DNA of 64,000 nt from Gammaproteobacteria bacterium (lineage in GTDB: Bacteria; Pseudomonadota; Gammaproteobacteria; Steroidobacterales; Steroidobacteraceae): NCBI GenBank assembly GCA_025350055.1, contig JANXYK010000036.1:1-64000 (forward strand). Reading direction: 5' to 3'. The notes below the pieces were generated by a model, which was not told the origin of the DNA, searched no databases, and saw only the letters and a list, made by a program, of their open reading frames with translations. This document shows, piece by piece, positions 1 to 9,399 of the stretch; within the stretch, counting starts at the first letter, position 1, and the number at the start of each line of letters is the position of its first letter. Made by a program: the position numbers and the translations under genes.

Positions 1-572
1 TGCAATTCTTCGGCGAGTACCTGGCACAAACCCTCGACACCGAATTTCGACACCGCGTATGCGCCCCAGTTGGCGCGGCCGCGTCTTCCCACGCTGCTGG
101 AGGTGAAGACCAGCGAAGCGTCCGCGCAGGCACGCAGCGCCGGCAACAGCACCTGCGTCAGTGCGCAAGCCGCGGTCAGGTTCACATGCAGCACGCGGCA
201 CCAGCTCGGCAGGTCGGCGTGCTCGATCGGCGTCAATGCGCCCAGCAGCGCGGCGTTGTGCAGCAGTCCGTCGAGGCGCCCATAGCGCTGCTGCAGCGCC
301 GAAGCCAAGGCATCGTAGTCGCTGGCCAGCGCACGCTCGAGATCGAGTGGCGCGATGCTGGCCTCGGCGCGCGCCAAGGCCCTGATCTGCGCATGCACGC
401 CCTCGAGCCGCTTGACGTTGCGACCGATCAGCACCAGCTGTGCGCCGTGACGCGCGGCAGCCAGCGCCACGGCGCGGCCGATGCCGCTCCCGGCGCCGGT
501 GATGGCGATCACGCGGCCCTGCAATACATCGGGTGGCGCCTGGTAGAGGCGCGGCTCTTCAGGATTCAGCAT
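1..572 (-). CDS. yciK: SDR-family oxidoreductase, YciK-like (C-terminus cut by window edge)
   Basis: The first 190 residues of a short-chain dehydrogenase are visible; the rest lies beyond the left edge. The nucleotide-binding glycine motif TGAGSGIG is at residues 25-32, and the stretch TSSSVGRRGRANWGAYA followed by the YxxxK catalytic tetrad is the signature of the YciK subgroup. These proteins are NAD(P)-dependent oxidoreductases of unknown physiological substrate. The ATG overlaps the last codons of rmuC by 14 bases, so it is the fourth gene of an operon starting at ubiG. In Pseudomonas a YciK-like gene also follows ubiG and mupP, which supports the call by synteny. Confidence 0.85.
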   Translation of the reverse strand, partial: MLNPEEPRLYQAPPDVLQGRVIAITGAGSGIGRAVALAAARHGAQLVLIGRNVKRLEGVHAQIRALARAEASIAPLDLERALASDYDALASALQQRYGRLDGLLHNAALLGALTPIEHADLPSWCRVLHVNLTAACALTQVLLPALRACADASLVFTSSSVGRRGRANWGAYAVSKFGVEGLCQVLAEEL

Positions 573-1791
573 TGGGTTCGGCTTTGATGTCGGGCAATTG
601 ATCGTCCTTGTGCAGCATCGAGCTGCGCGCCAGCTGTTGCACGGGCTCGGGTGCGGCAAGGCTCTCGCCGCCGACGGCACCGAGCTCGGCGAACTTGCGC
701 GCCTGCGGCAATACCTGGCGCTCCAGCGAACCCACGGCACTGTTGTAGGCCTCGACCGCACCGCCCAGGCGTTGCCCGGCCTTGTCCAGGTGCCCGGCGA
801 AAGTTGCGAGCCGCCGGTGCAGGTCCTGGCCCAGCTCGAGAATCTTTGCTGCGTTGTCGGCGACCACGGCCTGCCGCCAACCGTAGGAGACCGCCTTGAA
901 CAGCGCCATGAGCGTGGAGGGCGTGGTGATCACGACGCTCTGGCGAATTGCGTTTTCCAGCAGCTCCGGCCGCTCGGCCAGTGCTGCGCTCAGGAACTGG
1001 TCGCCCGGAATGAACAGCACCGCAAACTCGGGGCTGCTCTTGAACTGGTTCCAGTAGGCCTTGCTCGCGAGCTCGCGCACGCGCGCTTCCACTTGTTGTG
1101 CGTGACGCGCCAGGGCAGCCGCGCGCGCCTCGTCGCTCTGCGCTTCCGTGGCATCCAGATAGGCATCGAGCGGTGTCTTGGCATCGACGACCAGGTCGCG
1201 CCCGTCGCTCATGTGCACGATCAGGTCGGGCCGTTGCACACCGCCCTCGGCGTTGACGGTGGCCTGTTCGGTGAAATCGCAATGCTCGGACATGCCCGAG
1301 AGTTCCACCACGCGTCGCAGCGTGAGCTCGCCCCAGCGACCGCGCACTTCGGGACGGCGCAGCGCGCCCACCAGGTTGCGCGTTTCCCGCTGCAATGCGC
1401 CCTGGCCCAGCGTCAGCTGCTCGATCTGGGTACGGAGCGAAGTGAAGGCATCGCGGCGTTCGCGCTCCATCCCGGCGATCTGCAGTTCGCTCTTCTCGAG
1501 CGCCTTGCGGATCGGATCGACGAGCTGCCCGAGTGCCTGCTCGCGCTCGCGCAGCGTGCTCTGCTGCACAGCCTGCTCACGCGCGAAGGATTCACGCGCC
1601 AGCGTCAGGAAGTGATCGCTGTTGTGGCGCAGGGCGCTGTTGGCCAGCTGCGCGAAGCTCGCGCCGAGTTGTGCCTCCAGCGCTTGCGTCGCGTCGCGCT
1701 GACGGCGCGTCAGCAGCCAGACGAACAGCAGGCACAGCAGCGTGCCGATGGCGAGCCCGGCCAGCAACCACCACAGACCCGTGGCGCTCAT
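559..1791 (-). CDS. rmuC: DNA recombination protein RmuC
   Basis: 410-residue RmuC-family protein. It begins with one hydrophobic membrane anchor (about residues 6-28), continues as a long coiled-coil-rich region, and ends in the nuclease-fold RmuC domain with the typical segments RGRWGELTLRRVVELSGM, DLVVDAKTPLDAY and PSTLMALFKAVSYGWRQ. RmuC limits inverted-repeat recombination in E. coli and has a predicted PD-(D/E)xK-like core. I chose the start that overlaps the upstream phosphatase stop as ATGA; an in-frame ATG 34 codons upstream would lie inside that gene. The C-terminal tail is low in similarity to the family and overlaps the next gene. Confidence 0.9.
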   Translation of the reverse strand: MSATGLWWLLAGLAIGTLLCLLFVWLLTRRQRDATQALEAQLGASFAQLANSALRHNSDHFLTLARESFAREQAVQQSTLREREQALGQLVDPIRKALEKSELQIAGMERERRDAFTSLRTQIEQLTLGQGALQRETRNLVGALRRPEVRGRWGELTLRRVVELSGMSEHCDFTEQATVNAEGGVQRPDLIVHMSDGRDLVVDAKTPLDAYLDATEAQSDEARAAALARHAQQVEARVRELASKAYWNQFKSSPEFAVLFIPGDQFLSAALAERPELLENAIRQSVVITTPSTLMALFKAVSYGWRQAVVADNAAKILELGQDLHRRLATFAGHLDKAGQRLGGAVEAYNSAVGSLERQVLPQARKFAELGAVGGESLAAPEPVQQLARSSMLHKDDQLPDIKAEPNAES

Positions 1792-2513
1792 GCGCTGGCA
1801 CCGCCGGCAGCGTTGCCAGACGCTGCGCTGTCTGCGCGGCGCGGCGCGCGCAGATCCAGCCATGGCAGCAGATCCTCTGGTGCCGCCAGCCACCCGGCCA
1901 CTGGCCAGTGTTGCGGCTCATCGAGTGGATTGAGGTAACCGAATTGAGCGCCCAGCGCGCACATGCCCGCGCCATTCGCCGCCTGCACATCGCGCAGCGC
2001 GTCGCCGACATATACGCAATCGCTGGCTGCCACGCCCAGCCGCTGGGCCGCTACCAGTAAAGGTCGCGGGTGGGGTTTGCGCTCCGGCAGGCTGTCGCCG
2101 CTGAGCACGCAACCCGCGCGCCGGCGCAGGCCGAGCGTTTCGAGCAACGGTTCGGTCAGCCAGGCCGCCTTGTTCGTCACCACGCCCCAGGGGATTGCAT
2201 CGGCTTCGAGCCGCTGCAGCACGGCCTCGAAGCCCGGGAACAACTGCGTGTGCACGACCAGATTGGCGCGATAGATATCGAGGAAGCGCAGGCGCAGCCG
2301 TTCGAACTCCTCGCCGGCTGCCGCCGGGAACGCCGTGCGTATCATCGCGATCGCACCATTGGAAACCTGCGGGCGCACCAGGCTGAAGGGCAGGGGCTCA
2401 CCGGCCATCTCGACGCGCAATACATTGAGTGCCGCGGCCATGTCGGGCGCGGTATCGAGCAGCGTGCCGTCCAGGTCGAACAGTGCGGCGCGCGCGGTGC
2501 CACGTGCGCTCAT
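1788..2513 (-). CDS. mupP: HAD-superfamily phosphatase, MupP/Gph type
   Basis: 241-residue haloacid dehalogenase phosphatase. The nucleophile motif FDLDGTLLDT is near residues 11-20, the second motif VVTNK lies mid-protein and the KPHP lysine motif and VGDALRD acidic motif follow. Annotation pipelines often call such proteins phosphoglycolate phosphatase (Gph). The position directly after ubiG and near a yciK homologue matches MupP of Pseudomonas, an N-acetylmuramate 6-phosphate phosphatase in peptidoglycan recycling, so I favour MupP by synteny. The start overlaps the ubiG stop as ATGA, implying translational coupling. Substrate choice between MurNAc-6P and phosphoglycolate cannot be settled from the motifs. 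The C-terminal 25 residues are Ala/Gly/Arg-rich. Confidence 0.8.
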   Translation of the reverse strand: MSARGTARAALFDLDGTLLDTAPDMAAALNVLRVEMAGEPLPFSLVRPQVSNGAIAMIRTAFPAAAGEEFERLRLRFLDIYRANLVVHTQLFPGFEAVLQRLEADAIPWGVVTNKAAWLTEPLLETLGLRRRAGCVLSGDSLPERKPHPRPLLVAAQRLGVAASDCVYVGDALRDVQAANGAGMCALGAQFGYLNPLDEPQHWPVAGWLAAPEDLLPWLDLRAPRRADSAASGNAAGGASA

Positions 2514-3226
2514 CTGGCGGGGGCGGGCAGGCTGAAGTGCGCGATGTAGTTGATGTCGGGTGGGCCGCCCAGGCGGCAACGTCGAGTGAAAGGTTCGTAC
2601 TGCAGGCCCTGCACATCACACAGCGTCAGCCCCGCGGCGCGCGCGGCGCGCGCCAGTTCCGCGGGGCGAATCAGGCGCGCGTACTCATGCGTGCCGCGCG
2701 GCACCAGCGACAACAGGTATTCCGCCGCGACGATCGCGCCCAGGAATGAGCGCAGCGAGCGGTTGATGGTCGAGACGAACAGCTTGCCACCAGGACGCAG
2801 GAGTGCGGCGAGTTCGCGCATCAGCACCTCAGGCTCGGGCACGTGCTCGATGAGCTCCATGCAGCACACCACATCAAAGCTTGCGGGCGCGCTCGCCGCA
2901 AGTTCCGCCGAGGAAGTGCAGCGATAGTCGATTGGCAGGGCGGCTTCACTGGCATGCAGGCGCGCCACCTCGACCATGCCGACCGACATGTCGATGCCCG
3001 TAACACGTGCGCCCAGCCTCGCGACCGCTTCCGCCAGCATGCCGCCACCGCAACCCACATCGGCGAGCGCCGCGTTGGCAAGCGTCGCTCGGCCGGCGAT
3101 GTAGCTCACGCGCGGCCCGTTCATGGCGTGCAGCGTATGGAGCGAACCCGCCGGATCCCAATACTGGTGCGCGAGCGCATCGAATTTGCGCAGTTCGGCG
3201 GCATCGACGTTTGGGGCTGCGGGCAT
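2510..3226 (-). CDS. ubiG: Ubiquinone biosynthesis O-methyltransferase UbiG
   Basis: 238-residue class I SAM-dependent methyltransferase for the two O-methylations of ubiquinone biosynthesis. The SAM motif DVGCGGGMLAEAVARLG, the acidic loop GIDMS and the family block CCMELIEHVPEP are all present, and the C-terminus contains PKGTH-like PRGTHEY and the DINYIAHF ending seen in E. coli UbiG. Length matches the family. It is the first gene of the leftward operon ubiG-mupP-rmuC-yciK and is divergent from gyrA with a 112-base gap holding -10 elements for both directions. Confidence 0.95.
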   Translation of the reverse strand: MPAAPNVDAAELRKFDALAHQYWDPAGSLHTLHAMNGPRVSYIAGRATLANAALADVGCGGGMLAEAVARLGARVTGIDMSVGMVEVARLHASEAALPIDYRCTSSAELAASAPASFDVVCCMELIEHVPEPEVLMRELAALLRPGGKLFVSTINRSLRSFLGAIVAAEYLLSLVPRGTHEYARLIRPAELARAARAAGLTLCDVQGLQYEPFTRRCRLGGPPDINYIAHFSLPAPAR

Positions 3227-3270
3227 GGTTTTCTGGTGACGAATTTCGGCACTTGCGGCCGGGGCCGCAG

Positions 3271-3276
3271 AGTATA
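3271..3276 (-). promoter_or_regulatory. Candidate -10 element for the ubiG operon
   Basis: On the minus strand this reads TATACT, one base off the consensus TATAAT, about 45 bases upstream of the ubiG start. No good -35 hexamer stands at 16-18 bases. The call rests on the -10 match and position alone. Confidence 0.4.
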
Positions 3277-3303
3277 ACTAGCCCGCCGAAAAGTGGCGCC
3301 CTG

Positions 3304-3312
3304 TGTTAGAAT
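3304..3312 (+). promoter_or_regulatory. Candidate extended -10 promoter for gyrA
   Basis: The string TGTTAGAAT is an extended -10 (TGn plus TAGAAT) placed so that transcription would start about 20 bases before the gyrA ATG. No clear -35 box is seen, which is common for extended -10 promoters. An AGGG ribosome binding site follows before the ATG. Confidence 0.5.
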
Positions 3313-3338
3313 TTCGCGGCTAAAAACAGGGCTAATTC

Positions 3339-5942
3339 ATGACGGAATTCGCGAGGGAAGTACTGCCGGTCAACCTGGAAGACGAGATGCGCCAGTCGTA
3401 TCTCGACTATGCCATGAGTGTGATCGTGGGCCGGGCGTTGCCCGACGTGCGCGACGGCCTCAAGCCCGTGCACCGGCGCGTGCTCTATGCGATGCGCGTG
3501 CTGGGCAACGAGTACAACAAGCCCTACAAGAAGTCGGCGCGCGTGGTCGGCGATGTGATCGGCAAGTACCACCCGCACGGCGACACCGCGGTCTACGACA
3601 CCATGGTGCGCATGGCGCAGCCCTTCTCGATGCGCTACATGCTGGTCGACGGCCAGGGCAATTTCGGTTCGGTCGATGGCGATTCGCCGGCGGCGATGCG
3701 TTACACCGAAGTGCGCATGAAGAAGATCGCGCACGAGCTGATGGCCGACCTCGACAGCGAGACCGTCGATTTCGTCGCCAACTACGATGAATCCGAGCGC
3801 GAGCCGGCGGTGCTGCCCACGCGCGTGCCGAACCTGCTGGTCAACGGCTCTTCGGGCATTGCGGTCGGTATGGCCACCAATATCCCGCCGCACAATCTCA
3901 CTGAAGTCACCAGCGCCTGCCTGGCGCTGCTCGACGACCCGAACATCACGCTCGCGGGCCTGATGCAGCACGTGCCGGGCCCCGATTTTCCCACCGGCGG
4001 CATCATCAACGGCGCCACCGAGATCGCCACTGCCTACAAGAGCGGGCGTGGCCGCCTGTCGGTGCGGGCACGCGCCAGGATCGAGGAGATCGATGGGCGC
4101 AGCGGCCGTCAGGCGATTGTGGTCACCGAGCTCCCATACCAGGTCAACAAGGCGCGCCTGATCGAGCGCATCGCCGACCTGGTGCGCGAGAAGCTGCTCG
4201 ACGGCATTGCCGGGGACGGCCTGCGCGATGAGTCCGATAAGGACGGCATGCGCATTGTGATCGAGCTGCGGCGCGGCGAAGTGGCCGAGATCGTGCTCAA
4301 CAATCTCTACGCACAGACACCGATGGAAACGGTGTTCGGCATCAACATGGTGGCGCTGGCCGATGGCCAGCCGCGCCTCATGGGCCTGCGCGAGATGCTC
4401 GATGCCTTCCTGCGGCATCGGCGTGAAGTGGTCACGCGTCGCACGGTCTATGACCTGCGCAAGGCGCGCGAGCGCGCCCATGTGCTCGAAGGCCTGGGCG
4501 TCGCACTCGCCAACATCGATGAAATCATCACGCTGATCAAGGCGGCGGCCAATCCGCTGGCCGCGCGCACGGCACTGATGTCGCGCGACTGGTCCCCGGG
4601 CGTGGTGGCCACCATGCTCGAGCGCACCGGTGCGGCAGCCACGCGTCCCGATGGCCTGGCGGCAGAGTTCGGCCTCAATCCGCGCGGCTATGCCCTGAGC
4701 GAAGTACAGGCGCAGGCGATCCTCGATATGCGCCTGCACCGGCTCACGGGCCTCGAACAGGATAAAATCGTCAGCGAGTATCGCGAATTGCTCGAGCGCG
4801 TGATCGATCTGAGTGAAATCCTCGCCAGCCCCGAGCGCCTGACGGCAGTGATCCGCCAGGAGATCGTCGAGATCCGCGAAGCCTATGGCGACGCGCGTCG
4901 CACCGAGATCAGCCTCGATCACCTGAACCTCTCGACCGAAGACCTGATCGAGCCGCAGGATGTGGTGGTCACGCTTTCGCACGCCGGCTATGCCAAGGCG
5001 CAACCGGTGTCCGACTACCAGGCACAGCGTCGTGGTGGCCGTGGCAAGTCGGCCACCGCGGTGAAAGACGAAGACTTCATCGAGAAGTTCTTCATCGCCC
5101 ACACGCATGACACGCTGCTGTGCTTCTCCAATCGCGGCAAGGTGTACTGGCTGCGCGTGTTCGAGCTGCCGCAGGCCGGGCGCGGCTCGCGCGGCAAGCC
5201 GATCGTCAACCTGCTGCCGCTCGAAGCGGGCGAGAAGATCAATGCGCTGCTGCCCGTGAAGCAGTTCGACGAGCAGCATTTCGTGTTCATGGCGACCAGC
5301 CTCGGCACCGTGAAGAAGACGCCGCTGGCGGCGTTCTCGCGGCCGCGTGCCTCGGGCATCATCGGGGTCGATCTGCGCGACGAGGATCGGCTGGTGGGTG
5401 TAGCACTCACCGACGGTCATCGCGAGATCATGCTGTGCACCAGCGGCGGCAAGGCGATCCGCTTCCACGAGTCGGAAGTGCGCGCCATGGGCCGTGATGC
5501 CACGGGCGTGCGCGGCGTGCGCCTCGCCGACGAGCAGCGGCTGATCGCACTGATTGCGCTGGGCGAGGGTCATATCCTCACCGCTTCCGAGAGCGGTTAC
5601 GGCAAGCTCACGCCGCTGGAAGACTTCCCCAGCCACAACCGCGGCGGGCAGGGCGTGATCGCGCTGCAGACCAGTGATCGCAACGGCGCCACGGTGGCCG
5701 CACTACAGGTCGAGGCCGGTCATGAGCTTATGCTGATCAGCTCTACGGGCACGCTGGTGCGCACGCCGGTGCGCGATATTTCGGTGGTGGGCCGCAATAC
5801 GCAGGGCGTGCGATTGATACGTTTGGCCGAGGGAGAAAGGCTTACGGGCATCGAGCGGGTCGAAGCGCTCGACGCTGGCGAAGGCGGCGGGCTCGATGGC
5901 GAGGCGGCCGCCGGCGAGGCCGACGGTGCCAGTCCGACGTGA
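3339..5942 (+). CDS. gyrA: DNA gyrase subunit A
   Basis: 867-residue GyrA, the breakage-reunion subunit of DNA gyrase that introduces negative supercoils. The catalytic tyrosine is Tyr122 (MRYTEVRM context). The winged-helix core occupies roughly residues 30-500, and the C-terminal beta-pinwheel carries the GyrA-box QRRGGRGKS that separates gyrase from topoisomerase IV. In the quinolone-resistance region the residue equal to E. coli Ser83 is Thr83 and Asp87 is kept; Thr83 is the natural state in several species, for example Pseudomonas aeruginosa, so it is not evidence of acquired resistance. A glycine/alanine/glutamate-rich tail ends the protein. It leads the gyrA-serC-serA-pheA-hisC-aroA-cmk block. 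Confidence 0.98.
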   Translation: MTEFAREVLPVNLEDEMRQSYLDYAMSVIVGRALPDVRDGLKPVHRRVLYAMRVLGNEYNKPYKKSARVVGDVIGKYHPHGDTAVYDTMVRMAQPFSMRYMLVDGQGNFGSVDGDSPAAMRYTEVRMKKIAHELMADLDSETVDFVANYDESEREPAVLPTRVPNLLVNGSSGIAVGMATNIPPHNLTEVTSACLALLDDPNITLAGLMQHVPGPDFPTGGIINGATEIATAYKSGRGRLSVRARARIEEIDGRSGRQAIVVTELPYQVNKARLIERIADLVREKLLDGIAGDGLRDESDKDGMRIVIELRRGEVAEIVLNNLYAQTPMETVFGINMVALADGQPRLMGLREMLDAFLRHRREVVTRRTVYDLRKARERAHVLEGLGVALANIDEIITLIKAAANPLAARTALMSRDWSPGVVATMLERTGAAATRPDGLAAEFGLNPRGYALSEVQAQAILDMRLHRLTGLEQDKIVSEYRELLERVIDLSEILASPERLTAVIRQEIVEIREAYGDARRTEISLDHLNLSTEDLIEPQDVVVTLSHAGYAKAQPVSDYQAQRRGGRGKSATAVKDEDFIEKFFIAHTHDTLLCFSNRGKVYWLRVFELPQAGRGSRGKPIVNLLPLEAGEKINALLPVKQFDEQHFVFMATSLGTVKKTPLAAFSRPRASGIIGVDLRDEDRLVGVALTDGHREIMLCTSGGKAIRFHESEVRAMGRDATGVRGVRLADEQRLIALIALGEGHILTASESGYGKLTPLEDFPSHNRGGQGVIALQTSDRNGATVAALQVEAGHELMLISSTGTLVRTPVRDISVVGRNTQGVRLIRLAEGERLTGIERVEALDAGEGGGLDGEAAAGEADGASPT

Positions 5943-6000
5943 GCTGCTCTGCTAGACTCGCCGGCATTCCTGGCGACTGGCTTTTGAGCTGAGGACTGGC

Positions 6001-7080
6001 GTGCGCGCGATCAATTTTTCCCCGGGCCCGGCGGCCCTGCCGCTGGCGGTGCTGAAGCAGGCCCGCGAGGAGTTCACCGACTGGCACGGCAGCGGCATGT
6101 CGGTGATGGAGATGAGTCACCGCGGCAAGGAATTCATTGCCATCCACGCCCAGGCCGAGGCCGACCTGCGCGAACTGCTGGCGATTCCCGCCAACTACAA
6201 AGTACTGTTCATGCAGGGTGGGGCAATCGGCGAGAACGCCATCGTGCCGATGAACATGCTGCGCGGACTCACCGGCGCCGACTACATCAACAGCGGCGAG
6301 TGGTCGAAGAAGTCGATCAAGGAAGCTGGCAAGTACTGCAAGGTCAATGTTGCGGCCAGTTCGGCCGAACAGAATTTCACCTGCATTCCGCCGCGCGCGA
6401 GCTGGCAGCTCGACCCGAACGCCGCTTATGTGCACATCTGCGCCAACGAGACCATCGGCGGCGTGGAGTATCACTACACGCCCGATACCGGCGCAGTGCC
6501 GCTGGTCGCCGACATGTCATCCAACCTGCTGTCGCGACCCGTCGATGTGGCGCGCTACGGGCTGATCTATGGCGGTGCGCAGAAGAACCTGGGGCCAGCG
6601 GGCCTCACGATCGTGATCGTGCGCGACGACCTGATCGGCCAGGCGCATCCGTTCACGCCTTCGGCCTTTGACTACAAGCTGCAGGCCGACAGCGATTCCA
6701 TGTACAACACGCCTCCGAGCTACGGCATCTACATCGCCGGCCTGGTGTTCAAGTGGATCAAGCAGCAGGGTGGCTTGAGCGCGATGGAAACCCACAACCG
6801 CCGCAAGGCGGCGCTGCTCTACGACTACCTGGATAGCAACAGTTTCTACAGCAACAAGGTGGCACGCACCGATCGCTCGCTGATGAATGTGCCATTTGCG
6901 CTGCGCGATGCAGCGCTCGATGCCCAGTTCCTCAAGGGCGCTGCCGCGCGCAACATGGTGCAGCTCAAGGGGCACCGGGCAGTAGGCGGCATGCGCGCCA
7001 GCATCTACAACGCCATGCCGTATGAAGGCGTCGTGGCGCTGGTGGATTACCTGCGCGAATTCGCCAAGCAACACGGCTGA
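6001..7080 (+). CDS. serC: Phosphoserine aminotransferase SerC
   Basis: 359-residue PLP-dependent class V aminotransferase that converts 3-phosphohydroxypyruvate and glutamate to phosphoserine, and serves pyridoxal phosphate synthesis. The N-terminal [10 protein letters not shown] and the PLP-lysine motif [11 protein letters not shown] (Lys195) are typical. The start is GTG with a GAGGA ribosome binding site just upstream. It is followed after six bases by a phosphoglycerate dehydrogenase-like gene, so two consecutive steps of serine synthesis sit together, upstream of pheA as in many gammaproteobacteria. Confidence 0.96.
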   Translation: MRAINFSPGPAALPLAVLKQAREEFTDWHGSGMSVMEMSHRGKEFIAIHAQAEADLRELLAIPANYKVLFMQGGAIGENAIVPMNMLRGLTGADYINSGEWSKKSIKEAGKYCKVNVAASSAEQNFTCIPPRASWQLDPNAAYVHICANETIGGVEYHYTPDTGAVPLVADMSSNLLSRPVDVARYGLIYGGAQKNLGPAGLTIVIVRDDLIGQAHPFTPSAFDYKLQADSDSMYNTPPSYGIYIAGLVFKWIKQQGGLSAMETHNRRKAALLYDYLDSNSFYSNKVARTDRSLMNVPFALRDAALDAQFLKGAAARNMVQLKGHRAVGGMRASIYNAMPYEGVVALVDYLREFAKQHG

Positions 7081-7086
7081 AGGTCC

Positions 7087-8277
7087 ATGGGCTATCGCAT
7101 CCTGACCTTGAACAACATCAGCAGCCGCGGGCTTGAACGCCTGCCACGCGATCGCTACGAGATCGCCTCCGAGCTCTCGCGTCCGCACGGCGTGCTGGTG
7201 CGTTCGGCCGACATGCACAAGTTCGCGCTGCCCGACACGTTGCTGGCGGTGGCGCGGGCCGGCGCTGGCACCAACAATATTCCCGTGGCAGCGATGAGCG
7301 CACGCGGCATCCCGGTGTTCAATGCGCCGGGCGCCAATGCCAACGCGGTCAAGGAGCTGGTGCTGGCCGGCTTGTTCCTCGGCGCGCGCAACATCTGCCA
7401 GGCCTGGAACTACGCGCGCTCGCTCAAGGGCGACGACCCTGCGCTCGATGTGGCGGTCGAGAAGGGCAAAAAGGACTACGTCGGCTTCGAACTGCCGGGC
7501 CGCACACTGGGCGTGATTGGCCTCGGCGCCATTGGCGTCGAAGTCGCCAACACCGCACAGGCGCTGGGCATGAAAGTGCTCGGCTTCGATCCGCAGATCA
7601 CCGTGCAGCGCGCCTGGCAGCTCTCCGCCACCGTGGAACAGGCAATCTCGCTCGATGACCTGTTCGCGCGCTCCAGCATGGTTAGCGTGCATGTGCCACT
7701 CAACGACCATACGCGTGGCCTGGTGAATGCCGCGCGCCTGAAGCTGATGCCCTCGGGCGGCATGGTGCTGAATTTCGCCCGCGCCCAGATCGTCTCGGAG
7801 GCCGACGTGGTGGCGGCGCTCGATAACGGGCACCTGCACGCCTACATCTGCGATTTTCCGACCAACGCGCTCAAGGAGCACCCGCGTGCGATCACGCTGC
7901 CGCACCTGGGCGCCTCGACCGGTGAAGCCGAAGACAACTGCGCAGCGATGGCGGCCGAGACGCTGCGCGATTTCCTCGAGAACGGCAACATCCGCAATTG
8001 CGTGAATTTTCCGGAAGCCATCCTGCCGCGCATTCCCGGCACGATGCGCATCGCGATCGCCAACAGCAACGTGCCCAACATGGTTGGCCAGATTTCCACC
8101 TGCCTGGCCAGTGCCAGCCTCAACATCGCCGACCTGCTGAACAAGTCGCGCGGTGAGTATGCCTATACGATCATCGATACGGATGGGGCAATCGACGAAG
8201 CGTTGATCGGGCGCATCAAGCAGATCAACGGCGTACTCTCAGCGCGCATCGTGCGCAGTGATGCACCCTTAGGATGA
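7087..8277 (+). CDS. serA: D-3-phosphoglycerate dehydrogenase-like (SerA, short ACT type)
   Basis: 396-residue D-2-hydroxyacid dehydrogenase with a C-terminal ACT domain (about residues 320-396), the likely first enzyme of serine synthesis. The NAD-binding GLGAIG motif is near residue 145. Of the catalytic Arg-Glu-His triad of classical SerA, Arg232 (NFARAQIV) and His273 (LPHLGAST) are present, but the Glu position reads Asn260 in DFPTNAL. As I recall the family, the same DFP-type replacement occurs in other short SerA proteins of about 390 residues, so it is probably a subgroup trait, not damage. Tight spacing to serC and pheA implies one transcript. The ACT domain suggests feedback control by serine. 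Confidence 0.88.
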   Translation: MGYRILTLNNISSRGLERLPRDRYEIASELSRPHGVLVRSADMHKFALPDTLLAVARAGAGTNNIPVAAMSARGIPVFNAPGANANAVKELVLAGLFLGARNICQAWNYARSLKGDDPALDVAVEKGKKDYVGFELPGRTLGVIGLGAIGVEVANTAQALGMKVLGFDPQITVQRAWQLSATVEQAISLDDLFARSSMVSVHVPLNDHTRGLVNAARLKLMPSGGMVLNFARAQIVSEADVVAALDNGHLHAYICDFPTNALKEHPRAITLPHLGASTGEAEDNCAAMAAETLRDFLENGNIRNCVNFPEAILPRIPGTMRIAIANSNVPNMVGQISTCLASASLNIADLLNKSRGEYAYTIIDTDGAIDEALIGRIKQINGVLSARIVRSDAPLG

Positions 8278-8285
8278 GGTGACTC

Positions 8286-9398
8286 ATGGCCAAGCGTCGC
8301 AGCAGCAAGGCCGGCAGCGCACCGTTGTCGGCAATACGCGCGGAGATCGACGCGCTCGATGCGCAGCTGCATGAGTTACTCAACCGCCGTGCGCGGCTCG
8401 CACAGCAGGTAGGCATCTCCAAGCACGCCGATGGCCACACGGTCGATTTCTACCGGCCGGAACGCGAGGCGCAGGTACTGCGCCAGGCGCTGGAACGCAA
8501 CGAAGGTCCGCTGCGCGACGAGGAAATTGCGCGGCTGTTCCGCGAGATCATGTCGGCCTGCCTCGCCCAACAGGAGCCTCTCAAGGTGGCCTTCCTCGGG
8601 CCCGAGGGCACCTACACGCAGGCCGCCGTCTACAAGCAGTTTGGTCATTCGGTGCGCGCACTCGCGCTCACCAGCAGCGACGAGGTGTTCCACGAGGTCG
8701 AGGCTGGCAACGCCGATTTCGGCGTGGTAGCGGTCGAGAACTCTTCCGAGGGCACGATTACCAATACGCTCGATCGCTTCATTGGCAGTCCGCTGCACAT
8801 CTGCGGCGAAGTGGAGCTGCGCATCCATCATTGTCTGATGGGTCGGATGAGCGAGCTGGGCCAGGTGCAGCGCGTGTGTGCCCACGCGCAGGCGCTGGCG
8901 CAGTGTCGCTCCTGGCTGGACGAGAATCTGCCGGGCGTCGAGCGCATTGCCGTGACCAGCAATGCCGAAGGCGCGCGGCGCGCGCGCGATGAACAGGGAA
9001 CGGCGGCGATCGCCGCCGAGACCGCGGCCGAGGTCTACAGCCTGCAGATGCTGGTGAGCGAGATCGAAGATCGCGCCGACAACACCACGCGCTTCCTGGT
9101 GATCGGCCGCAAGCTGCTCGAACCCAGCGGCGCCGACAAGACCACGCTGTTGGTCTCGGGCAGCAGCACCGATGCGCCCGGCGCGCTGCACCGCCTGCTC
9201 GAACCACTGGCGAAGTACGGCATCAGCATGACCCGCATCGAGTCGCGCCCCTCGCGGCGCCGCAAATGGGACTATGTGTTCTTCATCGATATCGAAGGCC
9301 ACGCCAGCGATGCCAAGGTGGCGCGGGCGCTGAAGCTGCTGAAGGCGCGCGCTTCCCTGTTTCGCGTCATCGGTTCCTACCCGCGCTCGGTACTGTGA
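8286..9398 (+). CDS. pheA: Bifunctional chorismate mutase / prephenate dehydratase
   Basis: 370-residue P-protein of phenylalanine synthesis. An AroQ-type chorismate mutase helix domain covers about residues 14-100 (IRAEIDALDAQLHELLNRRA), then the prephenate dehydratase domain begins with VAFLGPEGTYTQAAV and includes the VVAVENSSEGTI block. A C-terminal ACT domain contains ESRPSRRRKWDYVFFIDIEG, where the ESRP motif binds phenylalanine for feedback inhibition. A basic N-terminal extension of about ten residues precedes the mutase domain. It lies nine bases after serA and one base before the hisC start, within the aromatic/serine operon. Confidence 0.96.
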   Translation: MAKRRSSKAGSAPLSAIRAEIDALDAQLHELLNRRARLAQQVGISKHADGHTVDFYRPEREAQVLRQALERNEGPLRDEEIARLFREIMSACLAQQEPLKVAFLGPEGTYTQAAVYKQFGHSVRALALTSSDEVFHEVEAGNADFGVVAVENSSEGTITNTLDRFIGSPLHICGEVELRIHHCLMGRMSELGQVQRVCAHAQALAQCRSWLDENLPGVERIAVTSNAEGARRARDEQGTAAIAAETAAEVYSLQMLVSEIEDRADNTTRFLVIGRKLLEPSGADKTTLLVSGSSTDAPGALHRLLEPLAKYGISMTRIESRPSRRRKWDYVFFIDIEGHASDAKVARALKLLKARASLFRVIGSYPRSVL

Positions 9399-9399
9399 G

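Noticed and set aside
3579-3606. Thr at GyrA position 83 as a quinolone-resistance mutation
   Set aside because: Thr83 is the natural residue in several species including Pseudomonas aeruginosa, and Asp87 is unchanged.
3306-5636. 776-codon open frame antisense to gyrA
   Set aside because: The frame shadows GyrA through GC-rich codon bias; its protein is His/Arg/Ala-rich with no recognisable domain, while the sense frame is full-length GyrA.
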